From positions 1-16,369 of the forward strand of contig JAFAGN010000108.1 of assembly GCA_023422695.1 (NCBI GenBank): a DNA stretch of 16,369 nucleotides. Direction: 5' to 3'. Source of the DNA: Pseudomonadota bacterium. GTDB taxonomy: Bacteria; Pseudomonadota; Alphaproteobacteria; Sphingomonadales; Sphingomonadaceae. The position numbers and the translations under genes were made by a program. Below are positions 1-8,052 of the stretch, piece after piece. The notes under the pieces were generated by a model. It did not search any database. It saw nothing but the letters and a program-made list of their open reading frames with translations, and was not told the origin of the DNA. Numbering within the stretch: the stretch's first letter is position 1; every line of letters starts with the position of its first letter.

Positions 1-5
1 GCGTT

Positions 6-1067
6 ATGGCGTGGGCCATGACGCAGCAACCGACATGGCTCGACCAAGCGCGCGAGGCCGAACGCCGCGGCGATGTCGAGGCCGAGGCCGCAATTCTGAG
101 GGCGGCAATCCAGGCCGATCGCAGCAATATTGCCGCGATCCTCGCGATGGCCGAACTGCAGCGCAGCCTGCGCGACGACCGGGCGGCGGGGACATTCTAT
201 CGCCTCGCGCTGGGTACCGCGGCGCAGATGCCCAACGTCGCCGCATCGCTTCATCCCGGCCTCCAGCGCGCCGAACAATTTATCATCGCGTCCGAGCGCG
301 CCTTTGCCGATCATTTGCTCGGCCAGCTCCGCGACGCCGGAGTCGATGCGCGCACCGCGACGCCGCGCGTTGCCGAAGCGCTTCGTCTGCTCGCGGGCGA
401 ACAGCAAATCTATCTGCAACAGCCCAACATGTTCTATTTCCCTGGCCTGGCGCAGCGTCCGTTCTTCGATCGCGCGATGTTCGACTGGGTGTCGGAGATC
501 GAGGCCGCCACCGACGCCATTCGGTCCGAGTTGCTGGCGCTGACCAATTCTGCCGCCGATCGCTTCGCTCCCTATGTCACCGCAGCGCCGAACCGGCCGC
601 CGCCCAATAATCCGCTGCTCGACAAGCCCGATTGGGGCGCCGCGTGGTTGTGGAAAGACGGCCAGGTTGCCGATGGCATGGACGTGCTTTGCCCCGCCAC
701 CCTTGCGGCTCTCGACCATGCACCGCAGCCCGTCATTCCGGGCCGCGCGCCCCTCGCCCTGTTTTCGCGTCTGACCCCGGGGACGCACATTCAGCCGCAT
801 CACGGCATGCTGAATACGCGCCTGATCTGCCACCTGCCGCTGGTGGTGCCCGGCGGCTGCGCCCTGCGCGTCGGTCCGGAAACGCGGGGCTGGACCGAAG
901 GCGAGCTGCTGATTTTCGACGACAGTTTCGAACATGAAGCGTGGAACCGCGGGACCAGCGACCGTACCGTCCTGCTGTTCGAAATCTGGCGCCCAGATAT
1001 CGACGCCGACGAACGCGAACAGCTGACCCGCATTTTCTCCGCGATCGACAGCTATTCGGAACAATAG
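6..1067 (+). CDS. TPR-like / aspartyl-asparaginyl beta-hydroxylase family protein
   Basis: This is a probable cytoplasmic Fe(II)/2-oxoglutarate dioxygenase of the aspartyl/asparaginyl beta-hydroxylase family (Asp_Arg_Hydrox), which hydroxylates Asp or Asn side chains in protein or peptide substrates. Residues about 10-75 form amphipathic helices of TPR type. The catalytic cupin core is at about 230-330. PHHGMLN (264-270) supplies the first iron ligand, His265. FDDSFEHEAWN (304-314) supplies the second, His310. The Arg and Leu of NTRL and the RTVLLFEIW strand fit the core. No acidic third ligand follows His265, as is usual in this family, which uses a two-His site. The start is uncertain: ATG at 6 has no visible upstream sequence, and ATG at 18 (MTQQPTW) is equally plausible and looks more natural. 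The acyl-CoA dehydrogenase gene follows after 18 bp, so the two are probably co-transcribed. The substrate is unknown. Confidence 0.88.
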   Translation: MAWAMTQQPTWLDQAREAERRGDVEAEAAILRAAIQADRSNIAAILAMAELQRSLRDDRAAGTFYRLALGTAAQMPNVAASLHPGLQRAEQFIIASERAFADHLLGQLRDAGVDARTATPRVAEALRLLAGEQQIYLQQPNMFYFPGLAQRPFFDRAMFDWVSEIEAATDAIRSELLALTNSAADRFAPYVTAAPNRPPPNNPLLDKPDWGAAWLWKDGQVADGMDVLCPATLAALDHAPQPVIPGRAPLALFSRLTPGTHIQPHHGMLNTRLICHLPLVVPGGCALRVGPETRGWTEGELLIFDDSFEHEAWNRGTSDRTVLLFEIWRPDIDADEREQLTRIFSAIDSYSEQ

Positions 1068-1085
1068 ACCAGGGACAGGACAACA

Positions 1086-2249
1086 ATGACCAATCCGGGA
1101 ATGGACGCCGACATCTATGACGCCTTTATGGAACAGTTGCAGCGTTATGTGCGCGAGCGGCTGATCCCGGCGGAGGATCAGCTCGAAGAACTTGGCCGCG
1201 TTCCCGACGACATTCTGGCCGAAATGCGCGACATGGGATTGTTCGGGGTCACGATGCCCGAACAATATGGCGGCGCGGGCATGAACATCAGCCAATATGT
1301 CGGCTTCATTCGCGAAATCGCTTATGCCTCGCCTGCCTATCGCTCGATCGTGTCGATCAACATCGGCATGGTGTGCAAGTCGCTCATCGGCTTCGGAACC
1401 GAGCAGCAGAAGGAGCATTGGCTGCCCAAGCTGGCCGCGGGTAGCATCGCGGCCTTTGGCCTGACCGAACCCGACAGCGGGTCGGACAGCGCCGCGATGA
1501 AGACCCGCGCGGTGCGCGACGGCAACGGCTATGTGCTCAACGGCACCAAACGCTACATCACCAACGCCCCCTTTGCCGACATGATCCTGGTAATGGCGCG
1601 CACCAATGCGGAGGCTTTGCCCAAAAACGCGCACGTCAGTGCCTTTTTGGTCCCGCGCGACGCACCCGGCGTGTCGATCGGGAAGCCCGACGGCAAGATG
1701 GGACAGGCTGGTTCGCAAATTGCCGATGTCATCCTGGAAGACGTGCATGTCGATGGCGATGCGCTGCTCGGCGGCGAGGAAGGCATCGGCTTTCGCGCCG
1801 CGATGCAAAGCCTCGACAATGGGCGCCTGTCGGTCGCTGCTGCCAGCGTCGGCTATGCCAAGCGGATGCTCGACGCGGGGCTCAAATATGCGATGGAGCG
1901 CAAGGCGTTCGGCGAACCCATTGCCAATTTCCAGCTGATCCAAGCGATGCTCGCCGACAGCAAGGCCGAAATCTACGCCGCCGACTGCATGCTGAACGAC
2001 GCCTGCGCGCGCGCCGATCGCGGCGAGAAAATTCTGGTTGAAGCGGCAGCGACCAAAATGTTCGCCAGCGAAATGTGCGGCCGCGTCGCCGACCGCGTCG
2101 TGCAGATCCACGGCGGTGCGGGGTATCTTAAGGAATATCTTGCCGAACGCTTCTATCGCGATTGCCGCATTTACCGGATTTATGAAGGAACGACGCAGAT
2201 CCAGCAGCTAGTGATCGCCAAGAATATGATCCGCGATTACGTCGGCTAA
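1086..2249 (+). CDS. acyl-CoA dehydrogenase
   Basis: This is a FAD-dependent acyl-CoA dehydrogenase that introduces an alpha-beta double bond into an acyl-CoA and passes electrons to ETF. At 387 aa it has normal family length. The N-terminal helical domain is at about 1-115. The middle beta domain carries FGLTEPDSGSD, the flavin/substrate-binding signature. The C-terminal helical domain ends with YEGTTQIQ, in which Glu367 is at the usual catalytic-base position of short- and medium-chain enzymes. HGGAGYLKEY near residue 343 is the standard conserved segment before it. The start is supported by AGGA six bases upstream of the ATG. The gene follows the hydroxylase by 18 bp. The chain-length or branched-chain preference cannot be read from the sequence. 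No terminator is visible before the opposing tRNA gene. Confidence 0.93.
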   Translation: MTNPGMDADIYDAFMEQLQRYVRERLIPAEDQLEELGRVPDDILAEMRDMGLFGVTMPEQYGGAGMNISQYVGFIREIAYASPAYRSIVSINIGMVCKSLIGFGTEQQKEHWLPKLAAGSIAAFGLTEPDSGSDSAAMKTRAVRDGNGYVLNGTKRYITNAPFADMILVMARTNAEALPKNAHVSAFLVPRDAPGVSIGKPDGKMGQAGSQIADVILEDVHVDGDALLGGEEGIGFRAAMQSLDNGRLSVAAASVGYAKRMLDAGLKYAMERKAFGEPIANFQLIQAMLADSKAEIYAADCMLNDACARADRGEKILVEAAATKMFASEMCGRVADRVVQIHGGAGYLKEYLAERFYRDCRIYRIYEGTTQIQQLVIAKNMIRDYVG

Positions 2250-2281
2250 GGCTTGCGGCATCAGGGTGGTGGAAGGGTCGC

Positions 2282-2357
2282 TGGTGGAGCCGAGGGGAAT
2301 CGAACCCCTGACCTCTGCAGTGCGATTGCAGCGCTCTCCCATCTGAGCTACGGCCCC
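2282..2357 (-). tRNA. tRNA-Ala(CGC)
   Basis: The reverse strand folds as a complete 76-nt tRNA. The acceptor stem GGGGCCG pairs with CGGCTCC and contains the G3:U70 wobble that marks alanine tRNAs for AlaRS. The D arm carries TAGCTCAG...GGGAGAGC. The anticodon stem is CTGCA/TGCAG with loop ATCGCAC, giving anticodon CGC after U33, which reads GCG, a very common codon in the genes around it. The T arm contains GGTTCGATTCC. The 3' CCA is encoded (2282-2284). Position 32-38 is A-C. The gene lies antisense in the gap between the acyl-CoA dehydrogenase and the reductase. No integrase or duplicated 3' end is present, so it is not an island boundary as far as this window shows. Confidence 0.97.
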
Positions 2358-2370
2358 GCGACCGCGGCGT

Positions 2371-2398
2371 AATAAACGCACCGCATTGCAGTTGGCAA
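2371..2398 (-). promoter_or_regulatory. putative sigma-70 promoter of tRNA-Ala
   Basis: On the minus strand a -35-like TTGCCA (2393-2398) and a -10-like TTTATT (2371-2376) are separated by 16 bp. Transcription would start at about 2364, some 7 nt before the tRNA. The stretch between the -10 and the tRNA is almost all G and C (CGCCGCGGTCGCGG), like the GC-rich discriminators of stringently controlled stable-RNA promoters. The boxes are imperfect (5/6 and 4/6), so the position supports the call as much as the sequence does. Confidence 0.5.
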
Positions 2399-2453
2399 CG
2401 GCTTTTCTGACCATCGCCGTCATCGCCGCGCAAATCAGGGAATGGGGGTTCCG

Positions 2454-3470
2454 ATGAGCAAAGCCTGGCATTTGATCAGCCGCCCGCAAGGGCTGCCGAC
2501 GATGGACAATTTCGCATTGCGCGAGCTTCCCGATGCCCCGCTCGAACCCGATCAGCTGCGCGTCCGCAACCTGTGGCTGTCGGTCGATCCCTATATGCGC
2601 GGGCGGATGAACGACGCCAAAAGCTATGCCGCGAGTTTCCAGATCGACCAGCCGATGACCGGCGGCGCCATCGGCGAGGTGGTCGAAAGCCGGATGGACG
2701 GCTTTGCGCCCGGCGACCTGATCATGCACATGGGCGGCTGGCGCGATGGCGGCATCGTCGGTCTCGACATGATGCCCAACAAGCTGCCGCGCACCGCGCT
2801 CGATGCGGGCATGACGCCGCAGACCTTCTTGCACAATATGGGCCTGACTGGCGGCACGGCATGGATCGGCCTGCTCCGCGTCGCCGCGGCAAAGCCGGGC
2901 GATACGGTCTTTGTCTCGGCGGCAGCGGGCGCGGTGGGATCCGCGGTGGTCCAGATTGCCAAGGCGCGCGAGATGACCGTCATCGGTTCGGCGGGCGGCG
3001 CCGAAAAATGCGCATGGGTCAAGGAACTGGGCGCCGATGCGGTGGTCGATTACAAGGCTGGACCGGTGCTTGCGGGGCTGGCGCAGGCGCTCGGCGAGCT
3101 CGGAAAACCGGGCATTGACGTCTATTTCGACAATGTCGGCGGCGAACATCTCGACGCCGCATTTGCGACGGCCAATGATTTCGCGCGCTTTGCGATCTGC
3201 GGGATGATCGACGTCTATAACGACGGCAAGGCGCAGGAGATGAAATATCTCATCCGTTCGATCCCGGCGCGGATCCGCATGGAAGGCTTTATTTACACCG
3301 ACCAGTTCTTCGACTGCATGGAAGAATTTTACGCCGACATGGGCGGCCTGATCGCCAGCGGCGCGGTCACGATCCGCGAAACGGTGCACGACGGGATTGA
3401 ATCGGCGCCTGACGCCTTCCTCGGCCTGTTTTCCGGCGCCAATATGGGGAAGATGCTGGTCAAGCTCTGA
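2454..3470 (+). CDS. NADP-dependent oxidoreductase, MDR family (CurA/PTGR-like)
   Basis: This is a cytoplasmic medium-chain dehydrogenase/reductase of the zinc-independent branch that includes leukotriene B4 12-hydroxydehydrogenase / prostaglandin reductase and E. coli CurA. These enzymes use NADPH to reduce double bonds of alpha,beta-unsaturated ketones and aldehydes. Visible marks are VDPYMRGRM (44-52), a GroES-like N-terminal half, the nucleotide-binding loop AAAGAVGS (156-163), the SAGG turn (179-182) and the family signature YFDNVGG (224-230). No catalytic or structural zinc cysteines are present. The length is 338 aa, as expected. I chose ATG 2454 because GGGGG lies five bases upstream and MSKAWHLISRP resembles normal family starts. 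An in-frame ATG at 2442 would add four residues but has no usable ribosome binding site. The physiological substrate is unknown. Confidence 0.9.
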   Translation: MSKAWHLISRPQGLPTMDNFALRELPDAPLEPDQLRVRNLWLSVDPYMRGRMNDAKSYAASFQIDQPMTGGAIGEVVESRMDGFAPGDLIMHMGGWRDGGIVGLDMMPNKLPRTALDAGMTPQTFLHNMGLTGGTAWIGLLRVAAAKPGDTVFVSAAAGAVGSAVVQIAKAREMTVIGSAGGAEKCAWVKELGADAVVDYKAGPVLAGLAQALGELGKPGIDVYFDNVGGEHLDAAFATANDFARFAICGMIDVYNDGKAQEMKYLIRSIPARIRMEGFIYTDQFFDCMEEFYADMGGLIASGAVTIRETVHDGIESAPDAFLGLFSGANMGKMLVKL

Positions 3471-3491
3471 CGAACCTGACCGGCTGACCCC

Positions 3492-4898
3492 TTAGCTCCC
3501 GAAACCGACGGACAGGAAGCTCGGGGTCGGGCCGTTCCAGCCGTCGTCGGGGCCATCCTGGTCGTCATGCCGCGGCCCAGGTTTTTGCTTTGACGGCGCG
3601 GTCGACTTGAGATCGTCGCGCGACTTGCTCGCCTTTGCCGGGGCGGCTTTAGCTTCGTCGCGCGGCTGCTCCGCAACCTTCTCCGCCTTGGCGCCGCGAC
3701 CGCGGCCACCACGCTCCGAGCGCGCCCGGCGCGGCTTGTCGTCCGCTTCGCGGGGTGTCGCAGGGGCGCTGTCGGCGGAGACGGCATCACCACCATGGAC
3801 CGGAATTTTATAGCCGGTCAGTTTCTGGATATTGTCGATCGCCTCGTCATCCGACGGGGTCGCAAGCGTGAATGCGCGGCCCTTGGCGCCAGCGCGACCT
3901 GTGCGACCGATGCGATGGACATAATCGTCGGGATGCCATGGCGCGTCGAAATTGAACACATGGCTGACACCCTTGACGTCGAGCCCGCGCGCCGCGACGT
4001 CGGAGGCGACGAGGATGTTGATCGTGCCATTCTTGAACCGGTCGAGTTCGGCGGTGCGGCTCGACTGGTCCATGTCGCCTTGGATCTCGCCCGCGCTATA
4101 GCCCGAGCGCTGGAGCACTTTGGCGAGTTCGCGCACCGTCGTCTTGCGATTGCAAAAGATAATCGCGGTGTTTACGTCCTCGGCCTCGAGCAAGCCGCGC
4201 AAGACATCACGCTTGCCGCGTTCGGATGTCTTGACCAGAAACTGTTCGATATTCTCGTTCCGGCTCGCCGGGCGCGCGACTTCGACCGTTTTCGGGTTCG
4301 ACAGGAACTTGTCGGCGAGCCGCTTGATCGGTGCGGGCATCGTCGCCGAAAACAACAGAGTCTGACGGTTCGCCGGCAATTTGGTGCAGATATTCTCGAT
4401 ATCGGGGATGAATCCCATGTCGAGCATGCGGTCGGCTTCGTCGATCACCAAAAGGTTGCAGCCGGTGAGCAGAATCTTGCCGCGCTCGAACAAATCCATC
4501 AGGCGGCCCGGTGTCGCAATCAAAACGTCGACACCCTTTTCGAGCGCCTTCACCTGATCGCCCATCTGGACTCCGCCGATCAACAGCGCCATCGAAAGCT
4601 TGTGATATTTGCCGTATTTTTCAAAATTTTCGGCGACCTGCGCTGCGAGTTCGCGCGTCGGCGCGAGGATCAGCGACCGCGGCATCCGCGCGCGGGCGCG
4701 GCCGTGAGCCAGAATGTCGATCATCGGCAAAACGAACGACGCGGTCTTGCCGGTCCCCGTCTGGGCGATACCGATGATGTCGCGCATCATCAGGACCGAA
4801 GGGATCACGCCCGCCTGGATCGGCGTCGCTTCGTCATAGCCCGACTCGTCGATGGCGCGTAAAAGTTCGTCGGAAAGGCCGATCTCGGCAAATTTCAT
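3492..4898 (-). CDS. DEAD-box ATP-dependent RNA helicase (RhlE type)
   Basis: This is an RNA helicase that unwinds or remodels RNA using ATP, most like the RhlE branch implicated in ribosome maturation, RNA decay and cold growth. All core motifs are present in order: Q motif (F3 and ATPIQ at 24-28), Walker A AQTGTGKT (45-52), PTRELAAQ (80-87), GG (108-109), TPGR (129-132), DEAD (153-156), SAT (184-186), ARGLD (303-307) and HRIGRTGR (328-335). The core ends near residue 370. A tail of about 100 residues follows that is rich in Ala, Lys, Arg, Asp and Pro and looks disordered; such tails usually bind RNA or partners. The ATG has only a weak Shine-Dalgarno (GGA about 12 bases upstream), which may point to regulated translation. 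It is convergent with the reductase, 21 bp apart. The exact paralogue (rhlE or another) cannot be settled here. Confidence 0.94.
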   Translation of the reverse strand: MKFAEIGLSDELLRAIDESGYDEATPIQAGVIPSVLMMRDIIGIAQTGTGKTASFVLPMIDILAHGRARARMPRSLILAPTRELAAQVAENFEKYGKYHKLSMALLIGGVQMGDQVKALEKGVDVLIATPGRLMDLFERGKILLTGCNLLVIDEADRMLDMGFIPDIENICTKLPANRQTLLFSATMPAPIKRLADKFLSNPKTVEVARPASRNENIEQFLVKTSERGKRDVLRGLLEAEDVNTAIIFCNRKTTVRELAKVLQRSGYSAGEIQGDMDQSSRTAELDRFKNGTINILVASDVAARGLDVKGVSHVFNFDAPWHPDDYVHRIGRTGRAGAKGRAFTLATPSDDEAIDNIQKLTGYKIPVHGGDAVSADSAPATPREADDKPRRARSERGGRGRGAKAEKVAEQPRDEAKAAPAKASKSRDDLKSTAPSKQKPGPRHDDQDGPDDGWNGPTPSFLSVGFGS

Positions 4899-5020
4899 AG
4901 GATTATCATGTCCGGAAATAGAGGTGACGCTCAGCCTTCCACGCGGGCGGCGCTGCGCGGGCCTTGGGCAAATAGCGATGAAAAGTCAAGAAAAGGCGAC
5001 GAAATGCGCGATCAACCGCC

Positions 5021-5545
5021 TCAATCGTCTTCGCGGACGGGGACCATCAGCCGAAACTTGTCGATCTCGCACTTGGCGCCGGTGCGTGCGTGGATCTGGT
5101 CGCGATCCTCGCACAGCTTTCCGTCCTTGCTGCCCTGCATGTAGAAACCGGCATAAAAGTCGAGCGCGCGGCAGCCGCGGTTAAGCTGCGCACGCAGGCG
5201 CTGCTTCTGCCGTGTGATGATGTCGATGCTGTCGCGCTGCACCGCCTGCATACCGGCGATATTGCGCATCGCCACGCATTTCGGCGCCTTCTTTTCTTTC
5301 CAGACGATCGGGGTCTCGGTGGCGCGGCGCGACTGCATCGGACCGGCAGCGAAATTGTTGAGCTGTGATCGCTGGGCCGGAACGCGAATGATCAGCTGCT
5401 GCTCGATCACCACTTGCCAGAACGAGGCGATCTGTTCGGGCGTCGGGGCGGTGATGGCAACCAGCGGCTCGGGCGCCGCCATGGGCGGCGCTGCATCGGC
5501 GGCGGGGGCGGCCGCGGCGAACCACAGAACAGCGGCGGTCAGCAC
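5021..5545 (-). CDS. secreted four-cysteine hypothetical protein
   Basis: This is a 174-aa protein whose family I do not recognise. Residues 1-19 are hydrophobic and Ala-rich and end in an AADA-APP type cleavage site, so export to the periplasm is likely, although the n-region has no basic residue before the hydrophobic core. The mature part has four cysteines (90, 125, 145, 159), enough for two disulfides, and a charged C-terminal half with the motif CEDRDQIHARTGAKC. The start must be GTG at 5545: the only other upstream codon run leads straight to an in-frame TGA, and AGGAG lies about 13 bases upstream, a rather long spacing. It is on the same strand as the helicase and 122 bp upstream of it. 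It is divergent from the FAD oxidase, with 177 bp between them. No function is assigned. Confidence 0.72.
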   Translation of the reverse strand: MLTAAVLWFAAAAPAADAAPPMAAPEPLVAITAPTPEQIASFWQVVIEQQLIIRVPAQRSQLNNFAAGPMQSRRATETPIVWKEKKAPKCVAMRNIAGMQAVQRDSIDIITRQKQRLRAQLNRGCRALDFYAGFYMQGSKDGKLCEDRDQIHARTGAKCEIDKFRLMVPVREDD

Positions 5546-5722
5546 GTCCGCGCTGCCGCTCCTTTGGCGTCCTCACAAAAAATGCCGCTCACTCGTCGCT
5601 CCCGCGCCCAAACCCGCTGGACGAACATCTGATATTCATCCAACGCTGGCTTTAACAGCCATGATTGAACAGCAAATGAACTATATTCGCTCACCTGCCG
5701 CCGCAAGATCGGACCGCCGCGC

Positions 5723-7147
5723 ATGACCCGGGCGCCTTCCAAGCCGTTTCTCGATCGCCTGGCCGCGCTGCTGGGACCGAAGGGCTTCACGACCGACTCT
5801 GACGTGATGGCGCCTTGGCTGACCGACTGGCGCGGCAAATATCGCGGCCGCGCTGCGGCGATGCTGTCGCCCGCCTCGACCGAAGAGGTCGCCGCGGTGG
5901 TCCGGCTCTGCGCCGAAGAGCAAGTCGCGCTGGTACCGCAGGGCGGTAACAGCGGCATGGTGGGCGGCGCGACTCCGGATGACGGCGGCAACCAGCTGCT
6001 GCTCAGCCTGCGCCGCCTGAACCGCGTGCGCGATATCGATCCGGCGGCGCGCATCGCGGTTGCCGAAGCGGGCGTCATCCTTGAGACTTTCCACAACGCG
6101 GCATTGGCGCAAGGCCTGCGCTTCCCGCTCACGCTCGGCGGCAAAGGGTCGGCGACGATCGGCGGGCTGGTGTCCACCAATGCGGGTGGCACCCAGGTGC
6201 TGCGGCATGGTACCATGCGCACGCTGGTTGCGGGACTGGAAGCGGTGTTGCCCGATGGCAGCATCTTTGACGGCCTTGCCCCGCTCAAAAAGGACAATCG
6301 CGGCTACGACCTCCGCCACCTGCTCTGCGGTGCCGAAGGAACGCTGGGGATCGTCACCGCCGCCAGCCTCCATCTCGTCCCCGCCGCGGCGGCGCGCTGC
6401 ACCGCGTGGATTGCGATCGACTCGCCCGAACGCGCACTTATCCTGCTGCGCCAGCTAGACGCCAGCATCGGGCGCGAGCTCGAGGGGTTCGAGATTATTC
6501 CGCACGCATGCCTCGACGCCGTGCTGCGCCACATCCCGCAAACCCGCGCGCCGATCGCCGCGGCGCACCCCTGGTATGTCCTGGCCGAACTTGCGGGTGA
6601 CAATGATGAAGCGCTTTCTGGCGCGCTCGAACATGAACTCGCCGCCGCGCTCGACTCCGGATTGATCCGCGACGTGGTGATCGCGAAAAGCGATCGCGAG
6701 AGTGAGGATTTGTGGCGCCTGCGCGATTCCATTTCAGAGGCGGAACGCGCCGAAGGACCGGCGTTGCAGCATGACGTCAGCGTCCCCGTCGACCTGATGC
6801 CGACCTTCATCGCCGACAACCCGGCCCGGCTTGAACAAGCCTTTCCGGGCGTGCGAGCCTTGTCGTTCGGGCATCTTGGCGATGGCAATGTCCACCATCA
6901 TGTCCAGCCGCCGCTCGCGATCGATGGCGCCGCGTGGCTGGCCGACCATGGTGCGGCGGTCAGCCGTCTGGTCTATGCGCATGTCATCGAGCTGGGCGGT
7001 TCGCTGTCCGCCGAACATGGCATCGGCCAGATGAAACGCGACGTCATGGCCGAGCTCGACAGCCCGGCCCGGCTGGCCGCGCTGCGCGGCATCAAGGCGG
7101 GTCTGGATCCGGCGGGCATCTTCAACCCGGGCAAGCTGATCGGCTGA
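5723..7147 (+). CDS. FAD-binding oxidase (D-2-hydroxyglutarate / D-lactate dehydrogenase-like)
   Basis: This flavoprotein of the VAO/GlcD superfamily oxidises a D-2-hydroxy acid to the 2-oxo acid and passes electrons to the respiratory chain or ETF. The FAD_binding_4 domain covers about 35-220, with VPQGGNSGMVGG (71-82), STNAGGTQVLRHG (151-163) and GAEGTLGIVT (203-212). The FAD-oxidase C-terminal domain covers about 225-474, with WRLRDSISEA (331-340), the metal/substrate motif GHLGDGN (383-389) followed by HHH (391-393), and EHGIG (431-435). At 474 aa it fits D-2-hydroxyglutarate dehydrogenase and D-lactate dehydrogenase enzymes better than the heteromeric glycolate oxidase, whose GlcE and GlcF partners are absent here. 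The substrate cannot be chosen from the sequence. The Shine-Dalgarno is weak. A loop with CCGG-rich intergenic DNA separates it from sapC. Confidence 0.9.
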   Translation: MTRAPSKPFLDRLAALLGPKGFTTDSDVMAPWLTDWRGKYRGRAAAMLSPASTEEVAAVVRLCAEEQVALVPQGGNSGMVGGATPDDGGNQLLLSLRRLNRVRDIDPAARIAVAEAGVILETFHNAALAQGLRFPLTLGGKGSATIGGLVSTNAGGTQVLRHGTMRTLVAGLEAVLPDGSIFDGLAPLKKDNRGYDLRHLLCGAEGTLGIVTAASLHLVPAAAARCTAWIAIDSPERALILLRQLDASIGRELEGFEIIPHACLDAVLRHIPQTRAPIAAAHPWYVLAELAGDNDEALSGALEHELAAALDSGLIRDVVIAKSDRESEDLWRLRDSISEAERAEGPALQHDVSVPVDLMPTFIADNPARLEQAFPGVRALSFGHLGDGNVHHHVQPPLAIDGAAWLADHGAAVSRLVYAHVIELGGSLSAEHGIGQMKRDVMAELDSPARLAALRGIKAGLDPAGIFNPGKLIG

Positions 7148-7220
7148 CGCCGTAACCGCTTCGCATCATCGCCCCCTTGCGCCGCGGGTCGCGGGTCAAT
7201 AAGGCGCTCCGTTATCTTTT

Positions 7221-7240
7221 CGCCCCGGCTGGTCGGGGCG
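7221..7240 (+). promoter_or_regulatory. GC stem-loop in the leader before the SapC-family gene
   Basis: CGCCCCG (7221-7227) and CGGGGCG (7234-7240) form a perfect 7-bp GC stem with a 6-nt loop, ending seven bases before the GGAG Shine-Dalgarno (7248-7251) of the next gene. The T-rich run (CTTTT) lies before the stem instead of after it, so it is not a classical intrinsic terminator for the upstream FAD oxidase. It may instead be a 5' leader structure that affects translation or RNA stability of the sapC-cytochrome pair. The function is inferred only from position. Confidence 0.4.
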
Positions 7241-7258
7241 CCCTACCGGAGTTTGATC

Positions 7259-8038
7259 ATGGCCACTGCGCCCGCCCCTTCCAACCTGCCGCTGTTCTAC
7301 AAGGACCTGATGCCGCTTTCGAGCGTCGAGCACGCCGATTTCCATGCGCGTCCGATGGACAATGCCGATTTCCTGATCAACCAGCACGCCGTGCCGCTGA
7401 CCTCGGACGAATTCGTTTCGGCATGCCGCTTTTTCCCGATCGTCTTTTCGGCGGGCGACAATCCCGTGCCGCTGGCACTCATGGGTCTGAACGAAGGCGT
7501 GAACACGTTCGTCGACGACAGCGGCAAGCTGATCAATCCCGTGTACGTCCCCGCCTATGTCCGCCGCTACCCGTTCATGCTCGCCCGGCTTCAGCAGGGT
7601 TCGGAAGAATTGTCGCTGTGCTTTGATCCGACCTCGCAGGCGATCGGCAAGTTCGACGAGGGCGATGCACTGTTCGAAAATGGTCAGCCCACCCAGCCGG
7701 TCGAAGCGATCCTGGAGTTCTGCAAGAATTTCGAGGAAGCCGGTCAGCGTACCGGTCTGTTCGTCGAAGAACTGAAAAAGGCCGATCTGCTGATGGAAGG
7801 TGAAGTCAGCATCCAGCAGGACGGCGTCGACAAGCCCTATATCTATCGCGGCTTCCAGATGGTCGACGAGAACAAGCTGCGCGAACTGCGCGGCGACGTG
7901 CTGCGCAAGATGATGCAGAATGGCATTCTCGGCCTGATCTTCGCGCATCTTTTCTCGCTGCAGCTGATGCGCGAAATTTTTGCCGAACAGGTCAAAGCTG
8001 GTAAGGTGCCGGACATGCAGGAAGTTCCTGCGATCTGA
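7259..8038 (+). CDS. SapC family protein
   Basis: This 259-aa protein has the features of the SapC family (PF07277 type). Near the start it shows FYKDLMPLSS and HADFHARP, then a conserved segment with SACRFFPIVFS and NPVPLALMGL. The middle contains PVYVPAYVRRYPFMLAR, and the C-terminal third is charged and helical, with YRGFQMVDENKLRELRGDVLR-like sequence. It has no signal peptide and no transmembrane helices, so a common transfer of the name SapC (peptide ABC permease) would be wrong. The molecular function is not established. In related bacteria such genes often sit beside flavin-dependent tryptophan halogenases and TonB receptors; none is seen here. ATG 7259 is chosen because GGAG lies seven bases upstream; the in-frame TTG at 7253 overlaps that spacing. 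Its stop codon overlaps the Shine-Dalgarno of the following cytochrome gene. Confidence 0.9.
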   Translation: MATAPAPSNLPLFYKDLMPLSSVEHADFHARPMDNADFLINQHAVPLTSDEFVSACRFFPIVFSAGDNPVPLALMGLNEGVNTFVDDSGKLINPVYVPAYVRRYPFMLARLQQGSEELSLCFDPTSQAIGKFDEGDALFENGQPTQPVEAILEFCKNFEEAGQRTGLFVEELKKADLLMEGEVSIQQDGVDKPYIYRGFQMVDENKLRELRGDVLRKMMQNGILGLIFAHLFSLQLMREIFAEQVKAGKVPDMQEVPAI

Positions 8039-8052
8039 GGAGCGTGACACCG

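Noticed and set aside
2282..2357. tRNA gene as an integration site of a genomic island
   Set aside because: No integrase, no duplicated tRNA 3' end and no foreign-looking genes flank it in this window.
2208..3389. A long minus-strand frame covering the tRNA and the reductase
   Set aside because: It runs through the tRNA gene and mirrors the reductase coding strand, so it is a shadow.
3795..4862. A 355-codon open frame on the plus strand opposite the helicase
   Set aside because: It is the antisense shadow of the DEAD-box gene, whose motifs are complete. It has no ribosome binding site or recognisable family.
4899..5020. TTGACT on the minus strand as a helicase promoter
   Set aside because: No -10 box at 16-18 bp spacing is present. 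The 122-bp gap otherwise shows no clear element.
5647..5661. TGGCT-TTAAC-AGCCA inverted repeat between the secreted protein and the FAD oxidase
   Set aside because: Arms of only five bases in an AT-richer gap are expected by chance. No promoter pair could be fitted around it.
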